Below, piece by piece: positions 1-8,560 of a stretch of DNA of 10,557 nucleotides. Source of the stretch: Euperipatoides rowelli (lineage: Eukaryota; Onychophora; Udeonychophora; Euonychophora; Peripatopsidae); NCBI GenBank assembly GCA_003024985.2, contig PXIH01S0003510.1, one strand, 5' to 3'. The position numbers and the translations under genes are program-made. Within the stretch, counting starts at the first letter, position 1, and each line of letters starts with the position of its first letter. The notes under the pieces were generated by a model. That model was not told the origin of the DNA and did not search any database. It saw only the letters and a program-made list of their open reading frames with translations.

Positions 1-180
1 TCCGAATCCCGGTGTTTTTTCTCGGAGAAGTCAGAGACTTCTTTGATAGTTCTCCGAGTTCGTCAGAGATTATTAAAATACGCAATAGAGAGACTCCGAT
101 TTTTTTAAAAAATGACTTCTCCAGATTCAGAGCTTCTCTTATAGTTCTTCGAGAACTCGGAGATTTTTAAAAAAACGCAG
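1..180. repeat. Diverged ~96-base tandem repeat with internal hairpins
   Basis: Bases 31-84 and 127-179 align almost end to end: tcagag, an optional a, cttct, a tagttct-c/t-cgag core, agat, an A/T run and then cgca. The offset is about 96 bases. Within the first copy, ctcggaga (21-28) is the exact reverse complement of tctccgag (51-58), and agaagtc (26-32) of gacttct (36-42). ctcggaga returns at 156-163. The array begins before the window, so this is the tail of a satellite or minisatellite or of an element with repeated ends. Confidence 0.55.
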
Positions 181-808
181 CCAATATTAGCCGAGACTAG
201 AAATGTACAGAGCCCTAAAAAATGGCAGGTATCAAGTACCCTGTAGCTTGTTGATTTACTTCTAACAATGATTTTCCACATTTATAACTTGTACAACAGC
301 ACAAGGTGGCTTACTGTTTATAATTTATTAAAATCAATGGTATTCAAAAGTATCTCAAGTATAGTAAATATTGTTTTTTTTTTAATTGCTGGTTAATGTT
401 ATATATTACTAACTTACTAAGTTATCAATTTTTATAATTTTTATTTGCATCAAAAAAAAAAAAAAAAATCAACAGGTCAAAACTTATATTTTGACTATTT
501 TCTATCATTTGTTTTCTATTAATGTTATTAAGACCGGTCTTGTCTTCATATAAAATCTACCAATTTTTAAAACAATATAACTTAGGGGTTATTGCTAAAC
601 ACTTTAACACTGTCTCTAGATGAGATGAAATATTTGTAAATGAAGAAAATAACATTTATTGCACTTTAATAAATAGTGAGTTTAAAATTATTAAACAAAA
701 AATAACATTTCTTTTTGCTTCTCTTTTTTTAAAAAAAATATTGTTATAAAAAAAGTAAAATTTGGATAAACAGTATTACTAACTGTAATGCATTTTAATG
801 TTTAAGTT
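181..808. other. AT-rich stretch without recognisable gene
   Basis: Holds an A17 run (452-468) and a T7A8 tract (724-738). A 48-base open segment at 180-227 ends in CAG|gtatca. It has a poor pyrimidine tract upstream, so it is not called as an exon. Nothing else stands out. Confidence 0.4.
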
Positions 809-2515
809 AAGGATGGGCAAAAATATTTATTTTGCCTACCGGTTAACCACCATTACTAAAAGACTGTTAACCGAGCCCTCCCCCATGATCTTGCTAGTCA
901 CTACCAAATCTCACTTTAAAACTTAAAAATTATAATGAAAAGTTCAATAATTTATTGTGTGCTTATAATATTGGTTATACGTTTGGATTGCTTTTTTAAT
1001 AATATAATTTATATTATTTTTTATAAACTTAAGCAAAGATATAAAAAAAAAATTCAAAGTAAATATTTAAATAACGATGATCTTACAGTTTATTTAGGGA
1101 GCAAGATAAAATCTCCGAACAGAAATTTATTTAAGAAAAAAAGTTAGCTACCTAGTTAATAATAGACTTAATTTCTTAAGATTTAATAGGCTATGCATAA
1201 AATAATAGAAATGCATACCAAATTAAAATAATCCTAAGCTACAGTACTTATTAAAATTGTTTTTAATCAAAGAAAATGAAAAAAAAAAAAAAAACTAAAA
1301 TTGTGGTATTTTTAGTCATATGACCAAAATAAATCTGGGTGCGAGATTTACTCATGTTGCCGCACTCCTGCTCTAATGTGATTGGATTTTAACTTGTAAG
1401 GCTCAAACTGTTTCCCTTAGCATAACATTTACAACAAAAATTATCTGAAAGTTAATGCAAAACTAGTCTAGATTTTTTTTTATTAATTACAGTATATATT
1501 AATTTGTTACCAGTAAGCTTTGAATCATGCAAATTATTAAAAATCATAAAATACAGACTATGATGTAAGAAATTTCTTCTAGACTGATTCTAGTTCTATC
1601 TCTTTTTTTTTTTTTTTTTAAAAAAAAAGATAGCTTACTACATAGTAGAGAACATACAAACGATACGTTAACTTTTTTTTTTAAAAAATATAATAAAATA
1701 GTGGATTTGAATATGCAAAATTATACTTGTAGTGCTTTCAAGTAAGAAAGAACATGCAGGCTACAATATTGTAATTAATGAAGAAAAATAAAAAATAAAT
1801 CACCTTATTTTAAAAATAATTAAATATTTAATTGAATCCAATTTCAATTGTTTTACTTTTATTATTTGGGATTTTTTAGTAATAAAAATAATTTAATAAA
1901 AAAGAATACAAGCAAAAATCGATATATAAAAATAAAAAATGAAATAAAGTTTCAAGTTTAAGTAAACTAGCACCAATATTTATAATCCATGAATATAAAT
2001 AACATTTTACTCTCATTCAACATCTTATGTAACGATTATAAAATGGTAGATAAAATAATTGAAAATTAGGACAAGCGTCTGTTGAAATATTCATTTAATT
2101 CTTTAAGAACTAATTTAAAACATTAGAATTACTGTTGTTGATTTTATTATGATAATAGATTAAATTTTCTTTACTTGTTCAAAAAATTTTGATCAAAAAT
2201 GAGAAACCAACAAGTTAAAAAAAGAATAAGAATGGGACTAAGTTACAATCACTAATGGACATAAACAAAATCAATGGTAAGCTATGAATTATTTGAATTA
2301 AAAAAGAATGTTACTAAGTTGTAATTTGATTATTATTTTATTGAATAAGAAATTTTTTTTTTTAATATGGCATTGATTTAAGTAATTTATTTTGTGCAAC
2401 AATATTAGTTACGTTGTAATTTAGGATGGCTAACTGTGTGATAAAATTACTAACCAGTTTTTGTGTTTGGTTGGGTAATCGGTTAACCTAATTTATGTAA
2501 AATATTTTTTAATGA
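809..2515. mobile_element. Possible 1.7-kb element bounded by degenerate inverted repeats
   Basis: At the left, aaaaatattt (819-828) is followed 12 bases later by ggttaacc (841-848), then a near-adjacent attac and an actgttaacc. At the right, the reverse complement of 2440-2509 reads aaaaatattt, 11 bases, ggttaacc, gattacc, then aaactggtta. The order and spacing of the four motifs agree in inverted orientation, with one roughly 11-base insertion in the right arm. The interior is AT-rich and has no recognisable transposase. The frame at 935-1147 (70 codons, hydrophobic N-terminal half) is not a known protein. GGTTAACC is itself palindromic and the flanks are simple, so this stays tentative. 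Confidence 0.3.
1596..1633. repeat. Long T(n)A(n) snap-back palindrome
   Basis: ctatc (1596-1600), tc and a T17 run are followed by A9 and gatag (1629-1633). The flanking pentamers are exact reverse complements, so the strand can fold back on itself. Similar but shorter T(n)A(n) tracts occur at 724-738, 1673-1688, 5531-5545 and 8030-8045. Confidence 0.6.
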
Positions 2516-2704
2516 TTCAGTTTGTATTTTAATAAAAATAATCAGTTTGTTTTTTTAAAGTAGCCTACTGTATATTATATTTCTTATATCTTTATAATAA
2601 TTTAAATATCGTTTACATACTGCATACATTTTTTTTAAAACTAAAAAATGAAGTTAAAATAATTCTATTCCGTCTTCTTTTGTTGGTATTTTTTTTTCTG
2701 CAAG

Positions 2705-2796
2705 ATGTAGTAGCTGTCATCGAATCTCCGTGCACAAAGCCAGTTCCGAGTAACTGTTGGGTACTAAAAATAAAGCCGGAGTATGACAGGTACCAG
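2705..2796 (+). CDS. Candidate exon of unknown gene (strand uncertain)
   Basis: A G+C-richer island. On the plus strand it follows a strong acceptor (T9, then ctgcaag at 2698-2704) and ends at CAG|gtaatt. Two bases and 30 codons read VVAVIESPCTKPVPSNCWVL then KIKPEYDRYQ. The frame is in fact stop-free from 2542 to 2835 and ends at TAG 2836-2838, so the acceptor and donor are not forced by stops. I do not recognise the protein. The minus strand is an equal rival: after ctttatttttag (ending 2759), all three phases are open for some distance. Phase 0 gives YPTVTRNWLCARRFDDSYYI and phase 1 ends in SYSELALCTEIR then TGA. The minus-strand reading could be the last exon of the RGS12/14-like gene. 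Confidence 0.3.
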
Positions 2797-2881
2797 GTAA
2801 TTACCAAGTACTATAGTATAGCACTAGCTGAGACATAGGAATTTTTTTTTTAATGAAATAAAAAAAAAAAAATGAAAAACA

Positions 2882-2977
2882 CTAACGGTCAAAATCCTCC
2901 TTGAATTGTACACATAGTCGCTGATTGTCAACACATACCGTTAATTGTTGAAGATTTAAAGGAATCAATATGCCAAT
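2882..2977 (-). CDS. Candidate exon, possibly near the 3' end of the minus-strand gene
   Basis: It is preceded by one of the best acceptors in the window (a long pyrimidine run ending cttttcag at 2978). In phase 0 it reads IGILIPLNLQQLTVCVDNQR, then LCVQFKEDFDR, and stops at TAG (2884-2882), which would make it a terminal exon of 31 residues. Alternatively it ends after 39 bases at ACG|gtatgt (2939), a near-ideal donor. Read in phase 1, that short version gives WHIDSFKSSTIN and would fit the outgoing phase of the exon at 7423-7488. No family is recognised, and no GoLoco motif of the kind that ends vertebrate RGS12/14 is present. Its link to the RGS gene is inference from strand and phase only. 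Confidence 0.33.
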   Translation of the reverse strand: MGILIPLNLQQLTVCVDNQRLCVQFKEDFDR

Positions 2978-3052
2978 CTGAAAAGAAAAAAAGAAAATAA
3001 GTCGATGTTATACAAAATAATCAACATATACTTGATTTATATTATAGAATAC

Positions 3053-3094
3053 TAGGTTTAGTCATGCCATTCTTTTTAACATCCTTTGGATAAA
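3053..3094 (-). CDS. Candidate micro-exon on the minus strand
   Basis: The acceptor is atttttctttag (ending 3095). It has two bases, 13 codons (YPKDVKKNGMTKP) and one trailing base before a weak donor, CTA|gtattc. The phase (1 in, 1 out) would join the exon at 7423-7488 to the short form of the exon at 2939-2977 without a frame break. The sequence is too short to test by eye, and the region is AT-rich enough for chance splice-like sites. Confidence 0.2.
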
Positions 3095-4300
3095 CTAAAG
3101 AAAAATATGGATAATGTGCAGTATATATTGAATACTTCAACATTTAAGTGCATGTACTTATATTTAGAATACAATATTACTAACGGTTCTTCACTCAATG
3201 TAATAGACAATATTAGGATTTAACAATTACTTTTATAAAAAAGGTAACCTGCTACAATTTGTTTTGTAATGTCATTAGTTATACTGACTATCAAAAGTAA
3301 CTTCAAGTTACATTTAGTAATGATAAATGATAGTTCATCTTTGATTATTGGATCAGTTAACTTTTGAAGACTTTCATCTTGGACAAGAAAATTCCAAATG
3401 GCTTATGTAATTGTCAGCTAATAAATAATTTAAGTCATATAGAGTAGGAATGAACCAAGACATTTTAAAATCAAGATTTTATGTACATTATAAAAATCCA
3501 ACAAAAAAACAAATTTGTGATATGAATAAATGTTTATATTTAGAGTTTAAAAATATAAAAACTTTGTTCAATTTTTTTTTTTCATTTATAATTTGAATTG
3601 TGTGAAAACAACTAGCTAATCAATTCTATTTTATTTCCATTAGAACTTTAAATATCAAAAAATGTATGATTTATAGATGGATCATTTCAATTTAATCTCC
3701 TGCAATGACAATAAGATTGCCATTTGACATAATATAACAGCTATCTATTATCTATATGGCAAAAAATAATTGTAATCAGTTTAGAATAATTTATGTTGAG
3801 AAAAAAGATCATATTTATAACTAATATAAAAATTATTTCATTTTGATTTTACTATCATTTTTGTGAGATTAAGAAAAAAAAAAGAAACTTTGCAACCATT
3901 GTTTAGTTGTGACCATTAGTGCTAACTATGATGCATATGATATAAAGTTCTGTTCATCACACATGAAATTCTACAATCTTTTATGCTTGAAGACATCATT
4001 TAGTAAGTAAATTTAACATTTTCAAATATATTTTTCATTTCAGATTTAGTTTATGGAAAAGAGCGAAATTCAAAACATTGTAGAAAATAAAATTTAGGAG
4101 CCTCATAAATTTAGTCTTCAACTTTTGTGCTTCTAATTTATTTTTAATCTTTTTTTCTTCATAAGGCGTGTTCGTCAATAGCTAACATTTTGAATTATTA
4201 GCACCTTTGCCTTTGTTATCGCGTTAGTTTAGAAAATCTTGTGCATTTCATTTGAAACATTTTAATCTTGCTCGAGAGATGGGGTACTTCATGAAATTTG
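3095..4300. other. AT-rich stretch without recognised gene
   Basis: Mostly simple AT-rich sequence. A 60-codon stop-free minus-strand frame spans 3402-3223 (it includes WNFLVQDESLQKLTDP) but has no clean splice borders and no recognised family. A good plus-strand acceptor (tttttcatttcag) ends at 4043 and is followed by a short open stretch with a weak donor. I would not annotate an exon here. Confidence 0.35.
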
Positions 4301-4309
4301 TTTTTCAAA

Positions 4310-4396
4310 ATGGCGAACAAAAAATATTGCTTCCACTGTGGATCTTTGGCCACAGTTAGAGAGATTATAAATTTTTATGTAAAAATTGAGTGTTGA
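4310..4396 (+). CDS. Short hypothetical ORF with a CxxC motif
   Basis: ATG to TGA, 28 codons, beginning MANKKYCFHCGSLATVREII. The Cys-Phe-His-Cys pair is zinc-knuckle-like, and the start context (aaaATGG) is favourable. The surrounding 4150-4560 segment is richer in G+C and CpG than its flanks. It could be a first exon, a fragment of a transposon protein or chance. No second metal-binding pair is seen in the frame. Confidence 0.2.
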   Translation: MANKKYCFHCGSLATVREIINFYVKIEC

Positions 4397-4437
4397 GAAT
4401 ATCTGAGATGACAACATATATTTTTCTTTTTTATCAG

Positions 4438-4763
4438 CAACAATCTGGGGAGAGTACATNGTATATGAATATTCCTTACAGAAGCGCTGTACGAGTCCCT
4501 TACCTGAAAGAACTAATGTTGTATTTTGATAATGCTGCTGTCTTGTGAAATATTTTTCTGTAGCAACAAATATATTATTTTTTACGATTTGACTCGATCA
4601 CTGTTATAATTTAGTCATCAGATGTATTGGAATTATTGTTGTATAAAGCTTGCTAACAATTTTATACTATGATCGAGTACTTTGCTGCTCAGAATCTACA
4701 GCTGGTTATTTGTGGAAGACTAACCTATCATTTGTCTATGAAATTAAGCGGTCATATGATCAG
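4438..4763 (+). other. Candidate exon cluster on the plus strand, unrecognised gene
   Basis: A strong acceptor (tttttcttttttatcag, ending 4437) is followed by an open frame to TGA at 4546-4548. It reads QQSGEST-X-YMNIPYRSAV, then RVPYLKELMLYFDNAAVL; X is codon TNG because of the ambiguous base at 4460, and a stop cannot be excluded. A second frame over the same bases (TIWGEY then VYEYSLQKRC) is also open. A second candidate exon at 4693-4763 has acceptor tgctgctcag, donor CAG|gtacaa and reading STAGYLWKTNLSFVYEIKRS. Its phase does not join the first in any obvious way. The minus strand of 4400-4503 is open as well. I see protein-like sequence and splice-like borders but no known family. Confidence 0.25.
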
Positions 4764-4969
4764 GTACAAATAATGTTAATGAAACGAACTGAAAAAAATC
4801 TAAAGATGAACATGCCTATAATTTCAGATTTCAAGATGCTCCAGGTAAAAAAATGTTTGAAAAATAATAAAAAAAAAGCTTTAAAAAAATATTTTAAAAT
4901 TGAAACTAACATCGAAATAGACAAAAAAAAATCTTGTCAAATCAAAATAAAACTTTAAACATTCCCAAT

Positions 4970-5129
4970 AAAAAAACACTAGCTTAGGATCACAAAAAAT
5001 GTAACTCCGACATTGATCTCACATGACAAGACTATAATTAAATATAATGACGATAAAATAAAAATTATATTTTATTGTTTAACCATATACAGTAGGATAG
5101 TGAGAGCAAAAAAAAAAATCATAAAAATA
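4970..5129. other. AT-rich spacer
   Basis: Poly-A-rich sequence with no gene, repeat or signal that can be supported. Confidence 0.4.
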
Positions 5130-5325
5130 TCAAATTAGCCAAATTCTAGGCAGAATAAGATTTTGCTAATTTGAGCCANTCATAATTAGCCAAAATGCTA
5201 TTTATATTTACTGATATGTCAATTTTTGCTAAATTTGCTTTTTATCCAGCTTAAATACTGAAATATATATACTATATATTATTTTAGGATAAATAGGGAC
5301 AAATTTGTGAAGCCCGCTAATTTTT
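5130..5325. repeat. Cluster of alternating AATTAGC / GCTAATT inverted motifs
   Basis: tcaaattagccaaa (5130-5143) and ttttgctaatttga (5161-5174) are inverted copies that match in 13 of 14 positions and can form a hairpin with a 17-base loop. Further copies follow: aattagccaaaa from about 5185, tttttgctaaattt from about 5223 and gctaattttttgc from about 5315. The motif alternates in orientation, as in the subterminal regions of some DNA transposons. Base 5179 is ambiguous. Confidence 0.5.
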
Positions 5326-5329
5326 TGCA

Positions 5330-7422
5330 ATTACTTTTTTTTTTGTCTTTCTATAAAAGTTAAATGTGAAATTTTAGTTCATAATGCATGAAAATGTTAT
5401 ATACTGAATAATTTGTTATCAATAATAATATTAATTTCAATTAATATGTATTTAGATAATTAAATTTTAGTCTCCATCCATAAAAAAAAGACTTTCTTAT
5501 ACCGTACTGTAAATTTCAAAACAGACAATATTTTTTAAAAAAAAATATTATATAATTTCAACTCTTGAAATACAGTAAAACTAATTCTGAGCTTGCTTTG
5601 ACTTGAACTGTTATAAAATTTATATTTAATGACTCACATAAACATACAATTTTAAGAATTAAATGTTATGAGGGAGATTAATGCTTCAAATTAAAATACA
5701 TTAAAATATTTTAAATGTAATAATTCTAGGGCATGCTTAATAATAAGCAATATTACAGAAATTCCTTATAACTAGAGTGTGTAAATTAAGACAGATACAG
5801 GCTTGAACATAAACTTGGTTCAAATTTTTATTTTATTGAATGTTATAACCAATGATTAATCATTGGATTCCTTTTACCAGGATTAAGGAAATTATAGATC
5901 ACATGTGGCCAAGTAAACATTTAATTTTGTTCCATACTTGGTAATCAAAGCATTACTTTTTTTAAAAATATCAATAAACTTAATTAATCTCAGTTAATTT
6001 CAATATTAGTGGCAAGTTTTAAAACTAAAATAATCTGCCTAATTAACTTATTAAAAGTAATTTGTTTACAGTATATTGACTAACTCAAAGTTCAGTAGCA
6101 TTTAAAAAATTTAAGAAGCTTTGTTGGCATATAAAAATTCTACGGTAGAATAACTGCTAAGACAAACTTACTTATTTATCAACTTATATATAGACATTGT
6201 CTTGTTTCAAATCATATTTATATTAATGATCACTTTCAACAATAAGGCTGAGAAACAGGTGGTAATTCTTTTAAATAATTCTACAAAATTACCAGTGAAA
6301 AGAAATCTATACAAAATATACGGTCATAAAATAATTATGTTTACAATTACAACTAAAATAAGTGCAGATTCATGATCAATGTTTACATTTACTGTATATG
6401 CTTATAATTTAGACAAACAGAAAGTTATAAGTGTGTAAAACTGTGATGTGCTTTATTTTTAAAAATGGAGGGCACTTTTTTGATTGGATGATAGATGAGT
6501 CATACTTTATTAGTTTTATATTAAAATTAAGCTAATAAAAAGTGGTCACATATTTAAAAGCAAATTTTTCAATTGTTAAGCATTTTTTTTAAACTGTAAT
6601 ATTAAAATTAATTTAGATTGAATAATAGCTAAATTTAAATATAGCAACATGAGCCTATAAATCGACTAACTTTTTTTTGTTATTTTTGCCATACCCTTCA
6701 TGAATATATAGTTTTCATTTGTAGCCAAACATTTATTTATAACATGAGTGTGGGGCGATGACTTGAGTAGATTTTAGTACGATTTTTGGATGGATGTTTT
6801 AAATATCCACAGATAAGTCCACAAATTATCGAGGAAGGTGATAAAATTGAATTACATATTATATGAATTAAAAAAAAATCTTAAAGTGGTTTATCAATGA
6901 TTTTTTTTTAATTGATTTATGTTTAGTTTTACCTAAAAATATTTATTTAATTAATCAATTTGGAAAATCTAAACTGAAACATATAAAAATTTGCAAGTTG
7001 CTACGTTGTTTAAAAAAAATAAAATCTGACTGCTAACGTCAATTAGATAAAATCTCGCTAGGGAAAATGCATATCTGGGATCCAGACACTACTAAGTTAG
7101 TCTGCCTAGTCATGACTTCATTACATTATTGTTTAGAAAAATAGTCAACTGATGTTATTACTTAAAGTTTTGAAGGAAAAAAAAAAGAACAGAAAAAGGT
7201 TACTTTCTTCGCATCAATATAAAATCCATAAAATTGTGAGATAATTCTTGGGATTGAAGTTGAAATCAATTTTTAGAAGGAAAAAAAACACCTCAAAATA
7301 CCGGAAGGCTTTTGTACGTTATTAACTTAACAAGATGAGAACAAAATGTTAATTATTTCCAAAGTTTTTAATAATATTTCTTAAACATTCTTAGAGATTA
7401 TATTTTTTAATGCAAATAAAAC
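5330..7422. other. AT-rich stretch, probably intron of the RGS12/14-like gene or intergenic
   Basis: No exon with convincing borders was found on either strand. A G+C-richer patch at 7060-7130 is open in several frames on both strands. I looked for the GoLoco motif expected after the Ras-binding domains (acidic, then LIS/LLS, Q-x-x-R and DDQR) on the minus strand and did not see it. Simple tracts such as T6A9 at 5531-5545 are present. Confidence 0.4.
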
Positions 7423-7488
7423 CTGTTAAAGACTTATTTTCAGCCTGCTTATTTCGAGTTGCTTTTNTAAAAACCACCGAGTCACCAA
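7423..7488 (-). CDS. RGS12/RGS14-like: Probable RGS12/14-like exon: last strand of Ras-binding domain 2
   Basis: The acceptor is very strong (a T-rich run ending tttttgcag at 7489) and the donor CAG|gtttta is weaker. The 66-base exon has two leading bases, 21 codons and one trailing base. It reads GDSVVF-X-KATRNKQAENKS and ends LT; X is the codon ANA, caused by the ambiguous base at 7467, and cannot be a stop. GDSVVF lines up with the DGQRVV-type last strand of RBD2 in vertebrate RGS12, and the basic, polar tail fits the region following it. The preceding firm exon ends in phase 0, while this one needs one base from upstream. At least one small exon, carrying the loop and LDL segment, must therefore lie in the 1072-base intron. 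The match is short, so this is probable rather than certain. Confidence 0.55.
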
Positions 7489-8560
7489 CTGCAAAAAAAA
7501 AATAATAAATAAAGCTTTGAATCACTGATCTACATTCTAATTGGTCTGTAAAGGGAACAGTGAAACAGGAGTACCTAAAAGAGGGCTAACGATGTCCCAT
7601 TATGCTGCATTTTTAACATCTGCGCATCTATTTCAGTCATATACGCCAAATGGCCGGAAATAGCTCAAATTATCAAAACCGATCATAAAAGGATTATTTC
7701 GACTCTAGATTATACCCCACTTCCCGCCTGATGAATTAAATAAGTAGTAGGAGTTATGGTTCAGGGTAAAAGGTTAGGACTATAAATTTAAAAATAAGAT
7801 TGCTATTAAAACAGTAAATGGGACATAGTTACGCCTGTTTTTAGGCGCCCATATTCTGGTCTGTCAGTCTGACAACTAGTCAACCACTAATATTATTACT
7901 GAAATCGGCGCGAAATTTTTCTGCCAAAATTCGTATAAGTAGGGTTGATAATTTGATATATATTGGCATAAAAGTAGAATTATGATGCCTTTTTGGACCG
8001 AATATAACAAATTGATTAATTAACAAGCATTTTTTTTTAAAAAAATATACATAAATCAATGAAATTGAAATAGGCATTGATAAACCACTTTAAAACTTGA
8101 ATGAAAAAAAAAAAGCTCTCTAAAATATTTATTACAAAAAAAGTATTTATATTCACGAACAGAACTTCAATATTAATAATTAATGAAGCGAAAGCTTTTA
8201 ACCAAAGAAATTTCTTATTGGGTTGTACAGTTAGTATATCTAGGCTCATTTAAACTTTAGATATGCAATAATTACTTCTATAATAATTCTATTTTATCTC
8301 ACTTTTATTCTTACAAATTTTTACACCTTTCACTTTTAAAAATAATTCCTATTGGTTTTTCTGAGATTTAGAAAGAAATAGTTATTCTCTGTAAACTCTT
8401 GTCAAAAGATATCATAGCCCCTTGCTTTTTATATTCATCATGGCACATTGGGAAAAAATTAGATCAAGCTTTTAGAAATTAATACAACATATTGTTTCTC
8501 CAGGATGATTTAAGACTATCATAGCTATTTCTAAATATTGGTTTTTTTTTTAATCCTTAC
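7489..8560 (-). other. Intron region of the RGS12/14-like gene, expected to hide a small exon
   Basis: This lies between the firm RBD2 exon and the probable exon at 7423-7488. The flanking phases (0 out, 1 in) do not match, and about 15-20 residues of RBD2 are missing, so a small exon should lie here. I checked minus-strand AG sites for a stop-free path ending one base into a codon before GT. None gave a convincing loop sequence. A very weak option begins CTTGATCTA (LDL) near 8465. The interval also holds a MITE-like element at about 7547-7877 and a T9A7 tract at 8030-8045. Open minus frames at 7880-8249 look like noise. Confidence 0.5.
7547..7877. mobile_element. MITE-like element with degenerate terminal inverted repeats
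   Basis: Two arms match in inverted orientation: 7574-7616 on the plus strand and 7806-7846 as its reverse complement. They share cctaaaa, then a taac near-match, and an identical atgtcccatt (7592-7601) against aatgggacat (7817-7826). Weaker similarity extends outward to about 7547 and 7877, giving an element of roughly 330 bases with no coding frame. The right arm also contains a local hairpin, cgcctgtttttaggcg, and the perfect odd palindrome tgtcagtctgaca near 7863. G+C is higher than in the surroundings. The layout is that of a non-autonomous DNA transposon. The superfamily and target duplication could not be determined. It sits about 60 bases from the splice acceptor at 7489, inside the host intron. 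Confidence 0.5.

Noticed and set aside
935-1147. 70-codon plus-strand ORF with a hydrophobic N-terminal half
   Set aside because: At this A+T level a few ORFs of this length are expected by chance on two strands. It is Ile/Lys/Asn-rich and has no recognisable family. It also sits inside the possible inverted-repeat element.
4764-4958. Lys-rich continuation of the plus-strand ORF from 4650
   Set aside because: After the donor-like CAG|gtacaa the frame stays open mainly through A-runs (AAA codons), giving a low-complexity Lys/Asn tail typical of AT-rich noncoding DNA.
7060-7140. GC-richer patch open in several frames, such as a plus-strand ATG at about 7068
   Set aside because: Open on both strands and in more than one frame simply because stops are rarer. 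No good splice borders and no known family.
7880-8249. Two overlapping minus-strand ORFs inside the RGS-gene intron
   Set aside because: The products are hydrophobic and low in complexity, with no match to the missing RBD2 loop, and their phases do not fit the flanking exons.
8440-8466. Possible 22-base micro-exon beginning CTTGATCTA that would encode LDL of RBD2
   Set aside because: The phase and the LDL tripeptide fit, but the acceptor lacks a pyrimidine tract, and the result would still miss the GEK loop. It is too short to accept.
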